Origin: Populus alba
Lineage: Eukaryota > Streptophyta > Magnoliopsida > Malpighiales > Salicaceae
Direction of reading: 5' to 3'
Assembly (NCBI RefSeq): GCF_005239225.2
Contig: NC_133301.1
Span: forward strand, 1,369,001-1,433,000
DNA: 64,000 nucleotides
The notes under the pieces were generated by a model. It was not told the DNA's origin and ran no database searches. It worked only from the letters and a program-made list of their open reading frames with translations. The position numbers and the translations under genes are program-made. Below are positions 1-12,300 of this stretch, in pieces (position 1 is the first letter of the stretch; each line of letters begins with the position of its first letter).

Positions 1-159
1 TTATTTTTTTTACAAGTGGACCGATCAAAAACATTTTAGTTATGGACAAAAAAAAATTGTCTTTAGAGGATAATTGGGTATTTTAATATAATAGTAACCT
101 TGCCTCTAAGGGTTTATTTGTACTTTTAATGTGGTTTCCTTACCTTGCCTCCATTTTTT

Positions 160-965
160 TTCATGGCTTGATTTTTTTTTTTGTCATTGATTTGCTTTTT
201 TTTTTCTTTTTGATTTTCGTGTCTAACTCTTCAAAATTTTAAAGTAATTTTTCAATTTGTTTTTCTTTTTGATTTGGTCCATGTTCTTTCAATTGATTTT
301 TTTTTTATGTGAATTGTTTTATAGAAATTAAACTTGTTTTCAATTTCATTCTCTTTTATTTTTCTTTAATTTATCAAATTGATCCTTTTTTATTTTGATT
401 GCTATTTAATTTCTTTGAGATAATTTTTAAAATTGATTTTTTATGATTTCATCCCCCATCAGTTTTTATTGTTATTTTTATTTCTACTTTGGTAAGTTTT
501 TTAAATTGATTTTTTTTTCTAATTTCATTCTTCAACATTGATTTCATCCTCCTTCATTTTTATTGCTATTTTTTTTTTTGCAAATCTTTTAAATTGATGT
601 TTTATTTTTTATTTCAGCCTTCAACGTTAACATTGAATTGAGTTTCTTGATCAAGTTGGGTCTACGATTTAACGAACTGTAAATTTAGAAGATAAATCAA
701 GGTTGAGAATATTCACTTAGGTTCATTTAGTTTTTTAAGCTCATATTTTCTCAATCTTATCTTTTAGAATTTTATTTAATTGGAGATTGGACTCTATTAG
801 TTTTTATAAAAATTTTCACTAGTTATAAAAATTACTTGGGTTATATCGAGTCTTTTTGTATGTCGTTCTTTGTTAGATTTAACTTTTTCAAAAAGAAAAC
901 TTGGTTTTGAGTTAAATTAAATCAATTGTCTAACTCGTGACATTGCACGGGTTAAAAATCTAGAT
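160..965 (+). repeat. T-rich dispersed repeat, unclassified
   Basis: This stretch is a long T-rich, low-complexity strand with recurring phrases such as 'tttcatcc', 'tttttattgctattt' and 'aaattgat'. It has no reading frame. A related sequence, including 'aaatttagaagat', appears in opposite orientation near the right end of the window (about 62.87-63.38 kb), so it is probably a transposon remnant. It ends near 'cattgcacgggttaaaaatctag', which loosely resembles a Helitron 3' end (short GC hairpin then CTAG), but the following base is A rather than T. The family is not identified. Confidence 0.4.
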
Positions 966-2150
966 TAAGCTATTAGATAAAAAAAAATAAAAAATATGAG
1001 TTGTATTATTCTTAATTCGTCTTCAACTCCAACTTATTGGTAAAGTGAATATACTCATTTTTCCCATCTCATCGATTGGGATTAAACTCCAAGGAAGGGC
1101 CATAAAATTGTAGTTCTAACAAATGTAAGCGCACAACATGGTGCAGACAGGTAATCAAACCAAAAGGAGGTTTGATCTTGGAAGGGGATAGGACAAACAA
1201 ATCCAATCACATGCAGTTTGGTGTTTGTCTTCACTTTTCTAGCTAGTATGAATGCGTGATCGATGCTTTTTGAAGCCAATGAGCTTCAATTATTTTGTTA
1301 TGGAGGTTCACACCTCTTGTCCTTCTACTTCACGAACTACTTCAAGCTTCTTTTCAGTTCTGTCCCTTTCGACGATTTCAACTCAACAGTTAAAAGACAT
1401 CTACTCAATAAAATGATTCTTCAGAGAGACGCAAGCATGCCATCAACACGGGTCTTTTTTCTGTCGAGTACTGTGTCCAGCTCCTCCCTGTTCATGATTC
1501 TATCCATTCTTGTGTTTCCATGTAACGAAAAGGAGCAAATTCTATCCTGAGCAGCTGCTAAATAATTGTGTCAACTAGTGTTTTCATGCATTATTTAAGA
1601 TTCTATTTATTTTTGTGTTTTAAAAATATTTTGAAAAAAAATTTAATACATTTCTAAATAAAAAACACTTTGAAAAACAACTATAACCATAATCATAAAC
1701 AATCTCAGCTAATTATTGTTAAATTTGACTGTTAAAACTTGCAGAAGCACCACCACCGTACAAACTACAACCTTGGAGTTACTGTGCAATCAACTTGCAG
1801 GATGAACAATCTTTTCTTTTCTTTTCTTTTGTCATGCCTCGATAATTTATGATGATGGCGAATGAAATGATTAAAATGATGATGGGCACCATGATAAAAG
1901 AAAAATAGGCATGGAAGACTGAAATTAGCTGAGAATTATAAAAGAAATAGGGTTTCTTATGATGCTTTATTTATGTATTATGAACAATGAGCACAAGACA
2001 AAGCTGAGGTCACATGTTTGATTCTTGATAGGTAGGAGCCATGCGCAGCCTGACTCATTCTGAACTCTTCTTTAAAAGGATTTTTGTTTTTCAAGCCCTA
2101 CTTGTGCTGTGTATTACTGTATTTGTTGTGTGAAATGTGATAGAAAAATT
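966..2150. other. Intergenic, no gene recognised
   Basis: About 1080-1560 is less AT-rich than its surroundings and holds short open frames on both strands. None resembles a known protein, and none has a convincing start context or exon structure. The rest is AT-rich. I see nothing further that can be annotated. Confidence 0.4.
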
Positions 2151-2154
2151 ATAT

Positions 2155-2573
2155 TTTCTCCATTGGAAAAGATAGCTTAGTGGACTTAGAGGGTGTTTGG
2201 GAGTGTGGTAGCGGTTGCTTTTCAAATAGCTTTTCGTGCCGAAAAGCATGCCAATAATGTTTTTTCATTTTTTAAAAATTATTTTTGATATCAGCACATT
2301 AAAACGATCCAAAAAGTACAAACCGCACTCAATTTTAGCAAAAAAAAAAAAAATTTTAAATTTTTTTGAAAAGCCGGTTTGGCCGCAATGCCAAACATGC
2401 TATTAGGCGTTTCATACTGAGGGTTTGAACCCCCCGCTTTCCATGGATGGCTTGGATTTTTTTCTTTTCTTTTCTCCATTGGAAGAGATAGCTGAGTGGA
2501 CTTAGGCGTTCATATTGAGGGTTTGAACCCCCCGCTTTCCATGGATGGCTTGGATTTTTTTTTTCCAAGTCTT
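2155..2573 (+). repeat. Tandem pair of tRNA-derived SINE-like units
   Basis: Two head-to-tail copies start with 'ttttctccattgga', at about 2155 and 2467. Each contains an A-box-like 'gatagctnagtgg' and, after the core, a B-box-like 'gggtttgaacccc', followed by 'ctttccatggatggcttgg' and a T-rich tail. A and B boxes spaced this way mark RNA polymerase III promoters of tRNA-derived SINEs. The head recalls tRNA-Ser, but this is recall only. The first copy is split by a MITE-like insertion (2190-2402); the second is uninterrupted. Confidence 0.6.
2190..2403. mobile_element. MITE-like insertion inside SINE copy
   Basis: An AT-rich segment of about 210 bp begins 'agggtgtttggg' and ends 'ccaaacatgcta', so its ends are imperfect inverted repeats. 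The uninterrupted SINE copy at 2467-2573 supplies the empty site: 'gacttag|gcgtt' there becomes 'gacttag ... ttaggcgtt' here, giving a duplicated TTA/TTAG. A 3-bp TTA-type duplication with GGGTGTTTGG-like ends suggests a PIF/Harbinger-type MITE, although the assignment is inference. It has no coding capacity. Confidence 0.6.
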
Positions 2574-4017
2574 TTTCTTTATTTATTTTCTCATAGTTAA
2601 GATGCAGAATAAGTAAAATTCTAAAAACATTAAATAAAAATAAAAATCAAGCAAGGAGAAGACATTTTTATTATTATTATTATTCTTCACGTCCAAGATC
2701 ACGCCAGATCATTAAATAAAGTTTCAAAAATGTAAAAAGAAAAAATATTACTATCACGTAAATAAAGAATTTGAGACTAAGAATTAGATAATTTTTAGGA
2801 TTTTATTTTTGGTTTTAAAAAAAATTGATTCTCTACTCATCAAGAAATAAAGTGACTTCTAGAAATTTCTCAAAATAAAAAAGAATTTTTCTAAATTCAT
2901 TTATAAGAAGAGTCAAAGTCTTTAAGAATAAGTTTCTTTTAAGGGAATGAAAAGAAGAAGAAGCGCAAAGCAAGATGGGGGTAGGTAATCTAGGTTTTTC
3001 ATGTTTATACAATAGCTTCAATGTTGGAATTAAAGGCCACTTATTTGATATTATCTATTATTATAATTTCTATTAGAGAGCATTACGAATTTCATCAAAA
3101 ACTTACAGCGACTTGCCATAGGCTAATAGATTAAAGAACATAGGGTTACTATCAGAACATCTAATATTGGATTCAAAAAGCACATGCTTCAAGCGATTTT
3201 GTGAAGAAAACACTGCTTGAATAAATAGCAAAATTTAAGAAGAATACAAATCAAATTTAAAATATTAAAAGCCTTTTTGTTTTTACATTTTAAAAGTTTT
3301 TAAAAAACAATTGAAACTCTTATTTTTTTCTTTGCTTTATTTTTTTGTGTTTCATTGTTTAAATATACTAATTTTAAAAATAAATTAAAAAAATATTAGT
3401 TGAATATATTTCCAGAAAACAACCACTATAAATATTTTTAAAAATAATTTATTTTGACGAAGTTATCGATATTCATATAAAAATATAAAATAGAATTAAA
3501 GTGGACTAAACTCAAATGTATTTCCCGAATGATATAAGAAATCATATTTTCATACAATATCTTAATAAAATTCATTAGTAATTTGCAGGATCAAATATGT
3601 AGTTGATTCATTCTATTTCACCATTTTTGTGATATTGTATTTCTCGAATGATACAAGAAAATCAAAATGGATATGTAACCATCCAGTATTGATTCTTTTC
3701 GATGATAATAATAATAATTAAAAAAAAAAAAAAAAGATCTAACAAAATTGGGTGTATCTGACAGGCTAGTTCCATAATAAGCATTTAAAAAAAATAAAAT
3801 TTAAGTGATGCCCTTACCAGGACTAACAAAATCCAAGAAAAAACACCAAACAATAACTCTCTACCAGAAAATTAAAAAAATAATAAAAAATTAAAAACTT
3901 AACTTAAATGTTGACCTGGAAGCCAAGCCTTTTTTTTTTTTGTATCAGCAAAGGTTGCGTGAAGTAGAAAACAGCCTCTGAATTAGCGGTGTAGATATCT
4001 GAATATATCACTAGCGC
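2574..4017. other. AT-rich intergenic region
   Basis: This is downstream of the eIF3b gene, which runs leftwards and ends at 4018. The DNA is AT-rich with short homopolymers. The final 100-200 bases are presumably the eIF3b 3' UTR. No coding exon was found. Confidence 0.5.
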
Positions 4018-7000
4018 TTACTCCTGTCCGAATTCAAAAAGAACTTCCTCGGAAACATCTAACAATTCTTCAACTTCAACTTCTTTTGCCTCATACTCTT
4101 CCTCTTCATCACTTGCTTCTCCATCCCTTAACATCTGCCTCAGCAATTTTTCCTCTTCATGCAACCTCTTCCATTCACTCACCCACTTCTCCCATTCGTC
4201 CTTCAACATCCTCCTCTTCTCACGGTCCTGTTCACTCAATAGCAAAGACACATCCTGGTCCTCTGCCTCATACTTCTTGCTATACTTCTTCAAATTCTTA
4301 GCAATCTCTTCCTCCTTTTCTGGACTCAAGAAGGATGGTGGCCTTGGGCGCCACAAGAACTGTCATAAATGATATAAAATCAGCAGGAAAGCAAATGATT
4401 AGAAGCAGATGAATCAGAATGATGTGACGTAATGTTTCAAGTTCTCGATCAATCTGAAGTAAGAACCGACCAATGATACTATCAAAGTGGTATAATAACA
4501 ACAAAGTGCTAATGAGCCTTCTGAATCAATTGCCCCCTCCCTGCCTCCTAAGAGATCTCATTTTCAATTCTCTCCTTTTATAATAATAATAATAATAATA
4601 ATAAAAAAGGTTCAGACTCCAGGATATGCACAATTGTTCAACATATACTACTGCTGAATTGATGATAACACCAAGGTGACACTAAGATAATATTGGCATT
4701 TTATGCATAAATACCTCCAGCCAATTAAAGTTGATAAAGGCCATCAGTTTTCACTGCCAAAATAAAATCTTGACTCTGACGGAACAATAATTGATCTTAC
4801 CTGGAAGAAATGATCCTTCAGTATCCGATAAAGTAGCTTTCCATTGAAAGACCAAATGTTGAAGCCATTTTCCATTTCATGATGAACTGAAGTCACCGAA
4901 GTTGCAACATACCTGCATAGAGGACAATTATGACAATCATAGTACATGTTCGATAACAATGGATCAACTTGATTCAAGCTATAAAAAAGGAAACATATCA
5001 AACACTGCAAATATGATTACTGCAATTTCATTTGCTTGCTGAAAAACAAAAATATTATGATTGCCCAAATAGCCACCTCGTCAATGCTATCAAACACTAC
5101 CTTCCAGTGGGATCCCATTCAATATCTGTTGCTGTAAAATGCTCAGCTGTTGCCATTGTCTCAAGCTCGTCAACATTGTAGAATTCCAACTGACCATTGA
5201 AACCTTTAAGTCCTGCAAGTATTATGTAACGACCAGACGGTGACCAGAAAAGAGCATTTGCTTGTTTGCCCTTTAGAGTAGTGAGCTTTGAAACCCGACC
5301 AGTATTATGAGTACTCCTCATTGAGTAAAAGCTTACATCAGGCCTGGGGCTGTCACCATGGATGACAGCAAATCTATGGCCCTTTGGCTCCCAAGCAAAG
5401 GCAATAATCTTGTCGTTCTTGTTGTCTAGTTCCAATACCTCAATTGGTATGTCCCGCTCTTTTATACGGAAAAGCTCAAATCCTGTATAGGTGCTTTTCT
5501 TAGTCTTTGTATACCTATCCACCTTCACAGCAAGGTAGTCCCCATTACTCTGCCAATACAGCTTACAGTCGCTGACACTGAAAAGGTTCTTTTGTCGCAA
5601 TTCCTCTTTACTTGGAATTTGAATGAGGCTCACCTATAAATTTGGTGAGAATACAGAACACAAGTCAGATCTTTTATTTGCAAAATAAAACAGCCCGTCC
5701 ATTTAACACCTAAATACTCACCCTGGCAGGTTGATTCCCGCCACCAAGTTCAGGAACAAAGAAAGCAAGAATTGGATCTGTTGGTGACCAACTAAAGTCC
5801 ACCACACTTTCAGCCTTCAAGGATTTTTTGTCTACAAGGCTGAATGACTCGGTTTCATACACAGAAATCATGTTCTTCCCAATTTTGGCAAAATATTTGT
5901 CATCCTTCCCACCACCCCACCTGGAAAGCATGAAATATCAAATCAGAACTTGTGATCAATACTGAAAGTGGACAAATTAGTTTTGAAAGAAAACAAGAAG
6001 CTTTATAAGGATTGTGGATATTGTGGAAAAAGAAAATCACTTGAAAACAGGCCAAGAGACTCCTGCAACGCCACCAGTTCCTCCAATAGCAAATTCATCA
6101 GCACTGCCCTTAAAATCTCTCATTGCTTTGCCAGTTCTCACATCAAAAATATTTATCACAACCCTCTGGGAAAAAAAAGCACATTAATCCCAGCACCATG
6201 GAGAAGTAAACTGACAACACCGCAAGGAGAAAAGAAGAAAAGAGAAAAAACTCACATTAGCATCACGAGGATTGCTTGGTTCATGGCTGCTGTAGGTTAC
6301 CAAATATTTCTCACCAGGGGAAAAATCAATGAGTTTAACCTGCAAATGATATCATCAGAATGGGTATTGTTAAACAGAAAAACAAAATTCCAAGTCAAAT
6401 TACAAGAAAGAAATGCATAAAAAAAAAACCTGAGGATGAGCATAACGCATTAGCCGATTAAAGGTACTCGCACCACCCCAAACTGCAGCACCCTGCCTAT
6501 GAACTGTTGCCAGGTATGTCCCAAGGGGGGACCACTGCACAAAACTCTCGGTCCAATACTGTATAGATAAACATGTAAAGTCATTCATATAGTCTGTGCA
6601 TTTTCTAAGCCATGAGAAAAAAAAAAAAGAAAAAGAAACTTGTCAGATTATCAAAAGAAAAGAAAGCACTTACAGCACGCTTGTAAACAGGGTCAGGCTT
6701 CAAATGTCTTGCATCATTCCAGAACACCTCGGTATCTGATCCAGCACGAATCACAAACTGATCTCGAGCCTTTTCATCAGTGAGCCAGTTTTGAAGATTC
6801 TCCTGTTTATGACACAAGAGTCGCAGAATATTTAATACGAAATAGACTCCAGAAAGTTCAAAAGAACACCATGTCTATGGTCTAAGTTGTTATATCTTTC
6901 TCTGTTAGGAACATAAGTTGATGAGCTTAAAAGAATAGAGAATCAGGTCATCCAGCAATGTTGATAGCAGAAAAGAAAATGGGAAAGGATGAGATGAATG

Positions 7001-8251
7001 TTACTGAACTAATTACCCCAGGAACATATGGCCTTATCTCTGGAGGTGCCCATTCATCAGGAACTTTCATAAATCTGTTGAAATCTTCAATCATGTTGAC
7101 AGCAAAAATATGGGCTCTGTCAAGCTTGTACCCGTTTGTCTTCTCCTTAGCTAGCTCAGCTTCCTGCAATCATAACCAAATGAATTGGTAATGATTAAAA
7201 AAACCTGTTTGACTGTCGATCTCAGACATGCTAGGCACAAACCTAAGTATGTTTCATCAGCAAAGAAAATTTTCTACCAGAAAAATGAAGAACTTATTCT
7301 AATTGCAATCAAGCCCTCAAAAGCCAGTAATTTCATTCATCCAGACAACATCCAAGGCCCTAAGTATGCTATATATAGTATGCTAGGCATGATACTTGCT
7401 ACCTATCCAAGACTTCAAAAGCCAGCACTTATTAGCATAGATTCCCTATGTGTACTCTATATTAGCATGTCAGGTACATTTACTCACTACCTATGCTACT
7501 TCACATTTCTACTGTGACATAATTACTAGTCAGCCACATAAAACCACATTTGATCATATGGACAAATGAAAAGTAAAGTGACTAACAATCATCCGAAAAT
7601 TCAAGGAAATGGAAGTAAATGCATACACTCATACATATTGACAGTACCTGTGGAGTGTTGTATTCGATGAAACAGTATCCCAAAGTTTTATGAGTGTCAT
7701 GATCAACAGGCATCCAAAGGCCATCCTCCTTAATAACACCAATCTGACTATAGATCTTACGGACAACTCCTTCAAGCTTATCAAACTTTTCCTTTGGAAC
7801 AACTGGAAGATTATCGACTACAATAGTGTTCCCTAACCCATAGTCAAAATCCATCTGTTCTTCTTGATAGACATCTTCATCATCACTACCCAAATAGTAA
7901 AATAACAAATCATAATCAAAGCACAAACTACATAGTCACAATATCCAAACCTAGATTCCCCCAATAAAACAAAAAATTAATTAATTAATAAGTCTTATCA
8001 TAATCAATCAAAACTAAACAAATAATGAAAAAAAAAAAAAAACTAACTTTTTGCTTTCTATTCCTAGATTTTCTAGGCAGCCAACAAAACAAAAAGAAAA
8101 GTTGATACAGCTATTTTATCATAAAAACTGACCTAATAATGCCAAAATCATCGCCAGGAGGAAGTTGGATTGAATCGAGGTCAATTTGCAAGAGATCGAT
8201 ACCAGCCGCATCGGCTCTCGCTTCTAATTCGTTCAGTGATATTTCTCCCAT
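4018..8251 (-). CDS. EIF3B: Eukaryotic translation initiation factor 3 subunit B
   Basis: This subunit is the scaffold of the eIF3 complex, which binds the 40S ribosomal subunit and mRNA in the cytosol. Eleven exons on the minus strand join in frame: 8251-8133, 7885-7648, 7163-7017, 6802-6674, 6558-6430, 6339-6256, 6165-6041, 5920-5722, 5633-5101, 4912-4801 and 4359-4018, giving about 718 residues, close to the plant family length of roughly 710. The start MGEISLNELEARA is in frame with the conserved 'LPPGDDFGI' N-terminus. An RRM lies at about residues 55-140 (VVDNLPVV, then LGYCFIEY). WD-like propeller blades follow (SPLGTYLATVH, SPTDPILAFF, WSPSGRYI), and the C-terminus is charged and coiled (about 606-718), the usual eIF3g/eIF3i contact region. 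Intron 10 holds an (ATA)n microsatellite near 4580. The gene is divergent from DBR1. No damage is visible. Confidence 0.96.
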
Positions 8252-8394
8252 TTCTTGATGTCGTTTAATCGATATTTCTCCCTCTAGAGTCTAGAGAGAG
8301 AAACTGAGAGGAGGCTTAGGAGATAGAGAGGGGGGAGGGCTTTGCACAGCTTGCTGTAGAAGACGGGGAAGGAGTGGGAGAGGTAAGTGTACTT

Positions 8395-8508
8395 GCATTT
8401 TAGGGTTTTTGGCTGATGAGATGAACGGGCTGGAATTTACGAATGTGCCATTACTGATTTGTCTTTGTTGGGCTTTGGTGATGGGGTAAAAGATGGATTG
8501 GGCCAAAA
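8395..8508 (-). promoter_or_regulatory. Telo-box and site II promoter motifs of eIF3b
   Basis: On the minus strand, a telo-box AAACCCTA (complement of 8401-8408) lies about 150 bp upstream of the eIF3b start codon. Two TGGGCY-type site II elements sit nearby on the plus-strand reading (8469-8474 and 8499-8504). Telo-boxes combined with site II motifs are typical of plant promoters for ribosomal and translation-factor genes expressed in dividing cells. The motifs are seen directly; their function here is inferred. Confidence 0.55.
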
Positions 8509-9239
8509 TGGAAGAAACCGAGAGCAAGAGAGAGAGGAGGCAAAGTATCAGGACGGTCCTAGTGTTTTATCAATTTATTTTTTATTATAATTATTTGTCA
8601 ATTTGGTATTTTTTTTATTACTTAAATTAATTGTTGATATTCTTTAAAATATTAAGGAATACATGAGTGGTTAAGATCAGGTTTTTAACTTAAACTAATT
8701 TTAATTTTAATCTATTTAAATTTAGCTGAAATGATCCAGATTCAATCTAAACTTAGTTGAGTTAAAATTTAATAAAAAATTATTTTAATAGAAAAAAAAT
8801 CTGGTAACTGATGACTTGATTCTATAATTAAATAATTGATATTTTTTATCAGGTTAAGTATTTGAATGAGTCTAAATATATGCTTAATATTATGATTTAT
8901 AGTGCTTTTTAAAAATATTTTTTACTTAAAAATATATTAAAATAATTTTTTAATTTTTAAAATTAATAATTAAAAAAATAATAAAAACACTAAAAAATAT
9001 TAATTTAATATTTTTAAATTAAGAAAATTATAAATAGTTATAAACATAAAAACATACGGTATCTTAGAAGTATGACTATTATCACCTAAATGGTAGATAA
9101 AACGGACATGAAATACTCCGTAGAAAGAACATAACATGATATGTGGGAAAGTTCATATCCTACAACGATACGTTCTTAAAACACAAAGGACCGAAATGTA
9201 CAAACAAAATAACTATCCGTCAGTCAGTCAACTTCAACC
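8509..9239. other. Divergent intergenic region between eIF3b and DBR1
   Basis: This is the rest of the roughly 1-kb shared upstream region. Around 8880-9050 an AT-rich stretch with 'aaaaacactaaaaaatattaattt' phrasing matches the style of other MITE-like relics in the window, so a transposon remnant probably separates the two promoters. No gene is present. Confidence 0.4.
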
Positions 9240-9247
9240 AAACCCTA
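9240..9247 (+). promoter_or_regulatory. Telo-box upstream of DBR1
   Basis: AAACCCTA lies 57 bp before the DBR1 start codon, inside the likely 5' leader or core promoter. The divergent eIF3b promoter carries the same motif, so both genes of the pair may respond to the same growth-related factors (inference). Confidence 0.4.
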
Positions 9248-9303
9248 GGGATTGAGCTTAATTTTCCCGTTAACAACAAATTCAAAATCAGAGAGTGCGA
9301 AGC

Positions 9304-12300
9304 ATGAAGATAGCAATAGAAGGATGCATGCATGGCGACCTAGACAAAGTCTACCAAACACTCAAACTCATCGAATCTCAAAACGGAACCAAGATCGACC
9401 TCCTCCTCTGCTGCGGCGATTTTCAGGTACTAAAGCAATTTCCTAAACCCTAATTTCCACCAAAACAGAACACTTTTCTTCTTATTCTTTCTCGTTTTTG
9501 TTAATCAGGCTGTGAGAAACGAGAGAGACATGGAGAGCTTGAACGTGCCGTTAAAATTTCGGGAGATGAAGTCGTTTTGGAAGTACTATTCAGGCCGAGA
9601 AATTGCTCCCGTTCCTACGATATTTATCGGTGGAAATCATGAAGCTTCTAATTACTTATGGGAATTGTAAGCATAATTAATTAGTTTTAATTTTATGAAG
9701 TTTAGTTTAATAATTAGTATATGTGTAATTGTTTGTAATTTTTTGTAGGTATTATGGAGGATATGTGGCGCCTAATATATATTTTTTGGGATTTTCTGGT
9801 GTGATTAAGTTTGGGAATATTAGAATTGGTGGACTTTCCGGTATTTATAATGCACGTAATTATCGTACAGGTAAAGAATTTAATGTTTACGTGTAATTGT
9901 GTATTGTTTGGTTGTTATAATTGTGTTTTTCTTATGAGTTGTTGTGAGGATGATAGATTTTGAGTAGGGGTTATTGTGTTTTTAGTGTTTGATTTGAGTG
10001 AAGTATTGTGTGAGCAGGACATCATGAGAGGGCGCCATACAATGAGAGCAGTATAAGATCAGTGTATCATGTTCGTGAGTATGATGTGCATAAACTGATG
10101 CAAGTTGAGGAACCGATTGATATTTTTCTTTCACATGATTGGCCTGTTGGGATAACTGATTGTGGGAATTGGAAGCAGCTTGTTCGGTATAAACCTTATT
10201 TTGAGAAAGAGGTAGATGTTGTTCTATAATTTGATTGACTATTGATGTGTTTTTTAGTGTTACATTGTTGGAGTTTGTTGGTTTATTATCAAGTCATGGG
10301 ATTTTCTGAATGAAATGAAAAAAAAAAAAAAAAAAAGTACTTGAAAATGTTTCTTGTGGTTAAAAGATTAAAATTCCTGACATAAGTACTCAATCTAGTA
10401 GATGTATTAAAGGAGGGCTTTTTTTTTTTTTTTTTGCTTTTAGTGCAAGCTTGTTTTCATCATCCGTAAACATGTTTTGATTACTCAAACTGATGGTGGT
10501 TGCTTATGTGGTTGGTAATATTTCAGATTCAAGAAAAAACTCTTGGAAGTAAAGCTGCTGCTCAACTGCTGGAAAAATTGAGACCTGCATATTGGTTTTC
10601 TGCTCATCTGCACTGCAAATTTTCCGCTGTTGTTCAGCATGGTGAGGGTGGCCCATTGACAAAATTTCTTGCACTTGACAAGTGTCTTCCGCGTCGCAAA
10701 TTTTTACAGGTACTTATTGTAATCTGTGATTGTTGTCTACAGTGTCTTTCTTGTTATGATTTTGCAATGATTTTGGAACCTTACTTCACTAGTTCTGGCT
10801 TCCAATGATTTTGCAGGTTATTGAAATAGAATCGGAACCTGGACCTTATGAAATTCAATATGATGAAGAATGGCTGGCCATTACGAGGAAGTTCAACTCT
10901 ATCTTTCCATTAACATTTAAAAATGCAAATTTTGGGTGCGTATTACGTATAAATTATCTTTATTATGATTTAGCTTGATATCTCTCTCACTTCCTTTTTT
11001 CCCCATTTTTTTTCACACTTAACTCTATGTTTTGATATGATAGGGCTACGCAGCTTGAAATGGAAGATTGTCGGCAATTGGTCAGTAGCAGGCTACGAGA
11101 AAGAGGGACCAAACCATTTGAATTTACACAGACTGCTCCACCTTTTGATCCCACTCAATCAGACCCAAACGGTTCCTTTTCTGGTAATGGTGATTTATTA
11201 TTACACATCATCCATATAAACTCATGTTAATTTTAGCATCTTAAATATGGACCCTGTAGAGCAATAACATTTATTGACCAATTATTGGGACCGAATCAAT
11301 TAGTACAGTAGCGTTTCCATGACTAGATTTAACAAATGAATTGAAGTTTAGGCCTTTTTTGTGTTCCATGTACAAGCTAAGTTGCATTTGTGATCTGAAT
11401 CCATGTTTTTGTGTGCCAAGTTCATAATTTGATACTTGGAAGTGCTTTAATTTGTGATTAAAGTCTACACATATATGCTTGGAGTCAATGTGGTTTTGCA
11501 CCAAATTCATGTTCTTTTGCTTTAACTCTTTAGCTTTGTACTTTGAAGTGATTTGCAATTTATGTCCTAATGGACCTTTCTGTTTCTGGTCCAAATTTTC
11601 TTCTCAAGTTGATGGCATTGAGCATTATACTTTTCAGGTTGTAATTGTCTCTGATTGACTTGCATTTCTGTTAGATAAGTAGATAATATGGGCTTGTACA
11701 TCTGTAGTTCAACATGCAATGATCAAGACGCATATGGTCTTGTCATATGGCTGGTTGATTCTGTTTGAACTTTTTGTTTCTAAATTTACTGCAGGATGTC
11801 CAAGGAATCCTCAAACAGAATCATTGTTGCAGCTTCTGGAACTTCCATATCTTTTGGACAGCACATCAGAATCAAGAGAAGGAAGATACAGTCCTAGTGC
11901 TGCCCAGATAATTGAGAGAGGTAAAATTATTATTATGTCTTAGGTTGAAGATGTGAAATACCCTTACATCTAGACTCCTTGAATGTGTAATCTTGCTTTT
12001 CCTTGTCAATGTTGTTGTGCCAATAAGTTTTGGATGGCTCCCAACTTGGGATCTTCTTTGAAATCTTAGCCTTCTCATGTGAAACAAGGGGTTATCCTTT
12101 GGTTTCCTTTACCTCATATATTTCTTTAACTGCTCAAACTTTCCTATAGCAGATGCATTTAAAGTGTAACTCCCTCTCATAATGCTAATTTTAATCTGCC
12201 TGCCTTACCAGAAGAAAGTGAAGGACTGTTTGACCAAAGCTTTTTGTGAAACCAAAGCAGTACTAGACTAAATCTTTACATCAAATGGATTTTTGGTAAA

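Noticed and set aside
930..965. Possible Helitron 3' end (hairpin plus CTAG) at the end of the T-rich repeat
   Set aside because: The base after CTAG is A instead of the expected T, the hairpin is imperfect, and no 5' end or empty site is available here.
1263..1550. 95-residue plus-strand frame in a less AT-rich island
   Set aside because: It has no similarity I recognise and an opposing frame of similar length. The composition alone does not support a gene.
2155..2573. The tRNA-like A and B boxes considered as real tRNA genes
   Set aside because: The stretch between the boxes does not form an anticodon arm, there is no acceptor-stem pairing, and the unit continues into a SINE-like tail.
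7330..7410. Palindrome-like 'tatgctatatatagtatgcta' in eIF3b intron 2, considered as a hairpin or small RNA gene
   Set aside because: The halves are direct rather than inverted repeats apart from the TA core, and no stable stem of useful length is evident.
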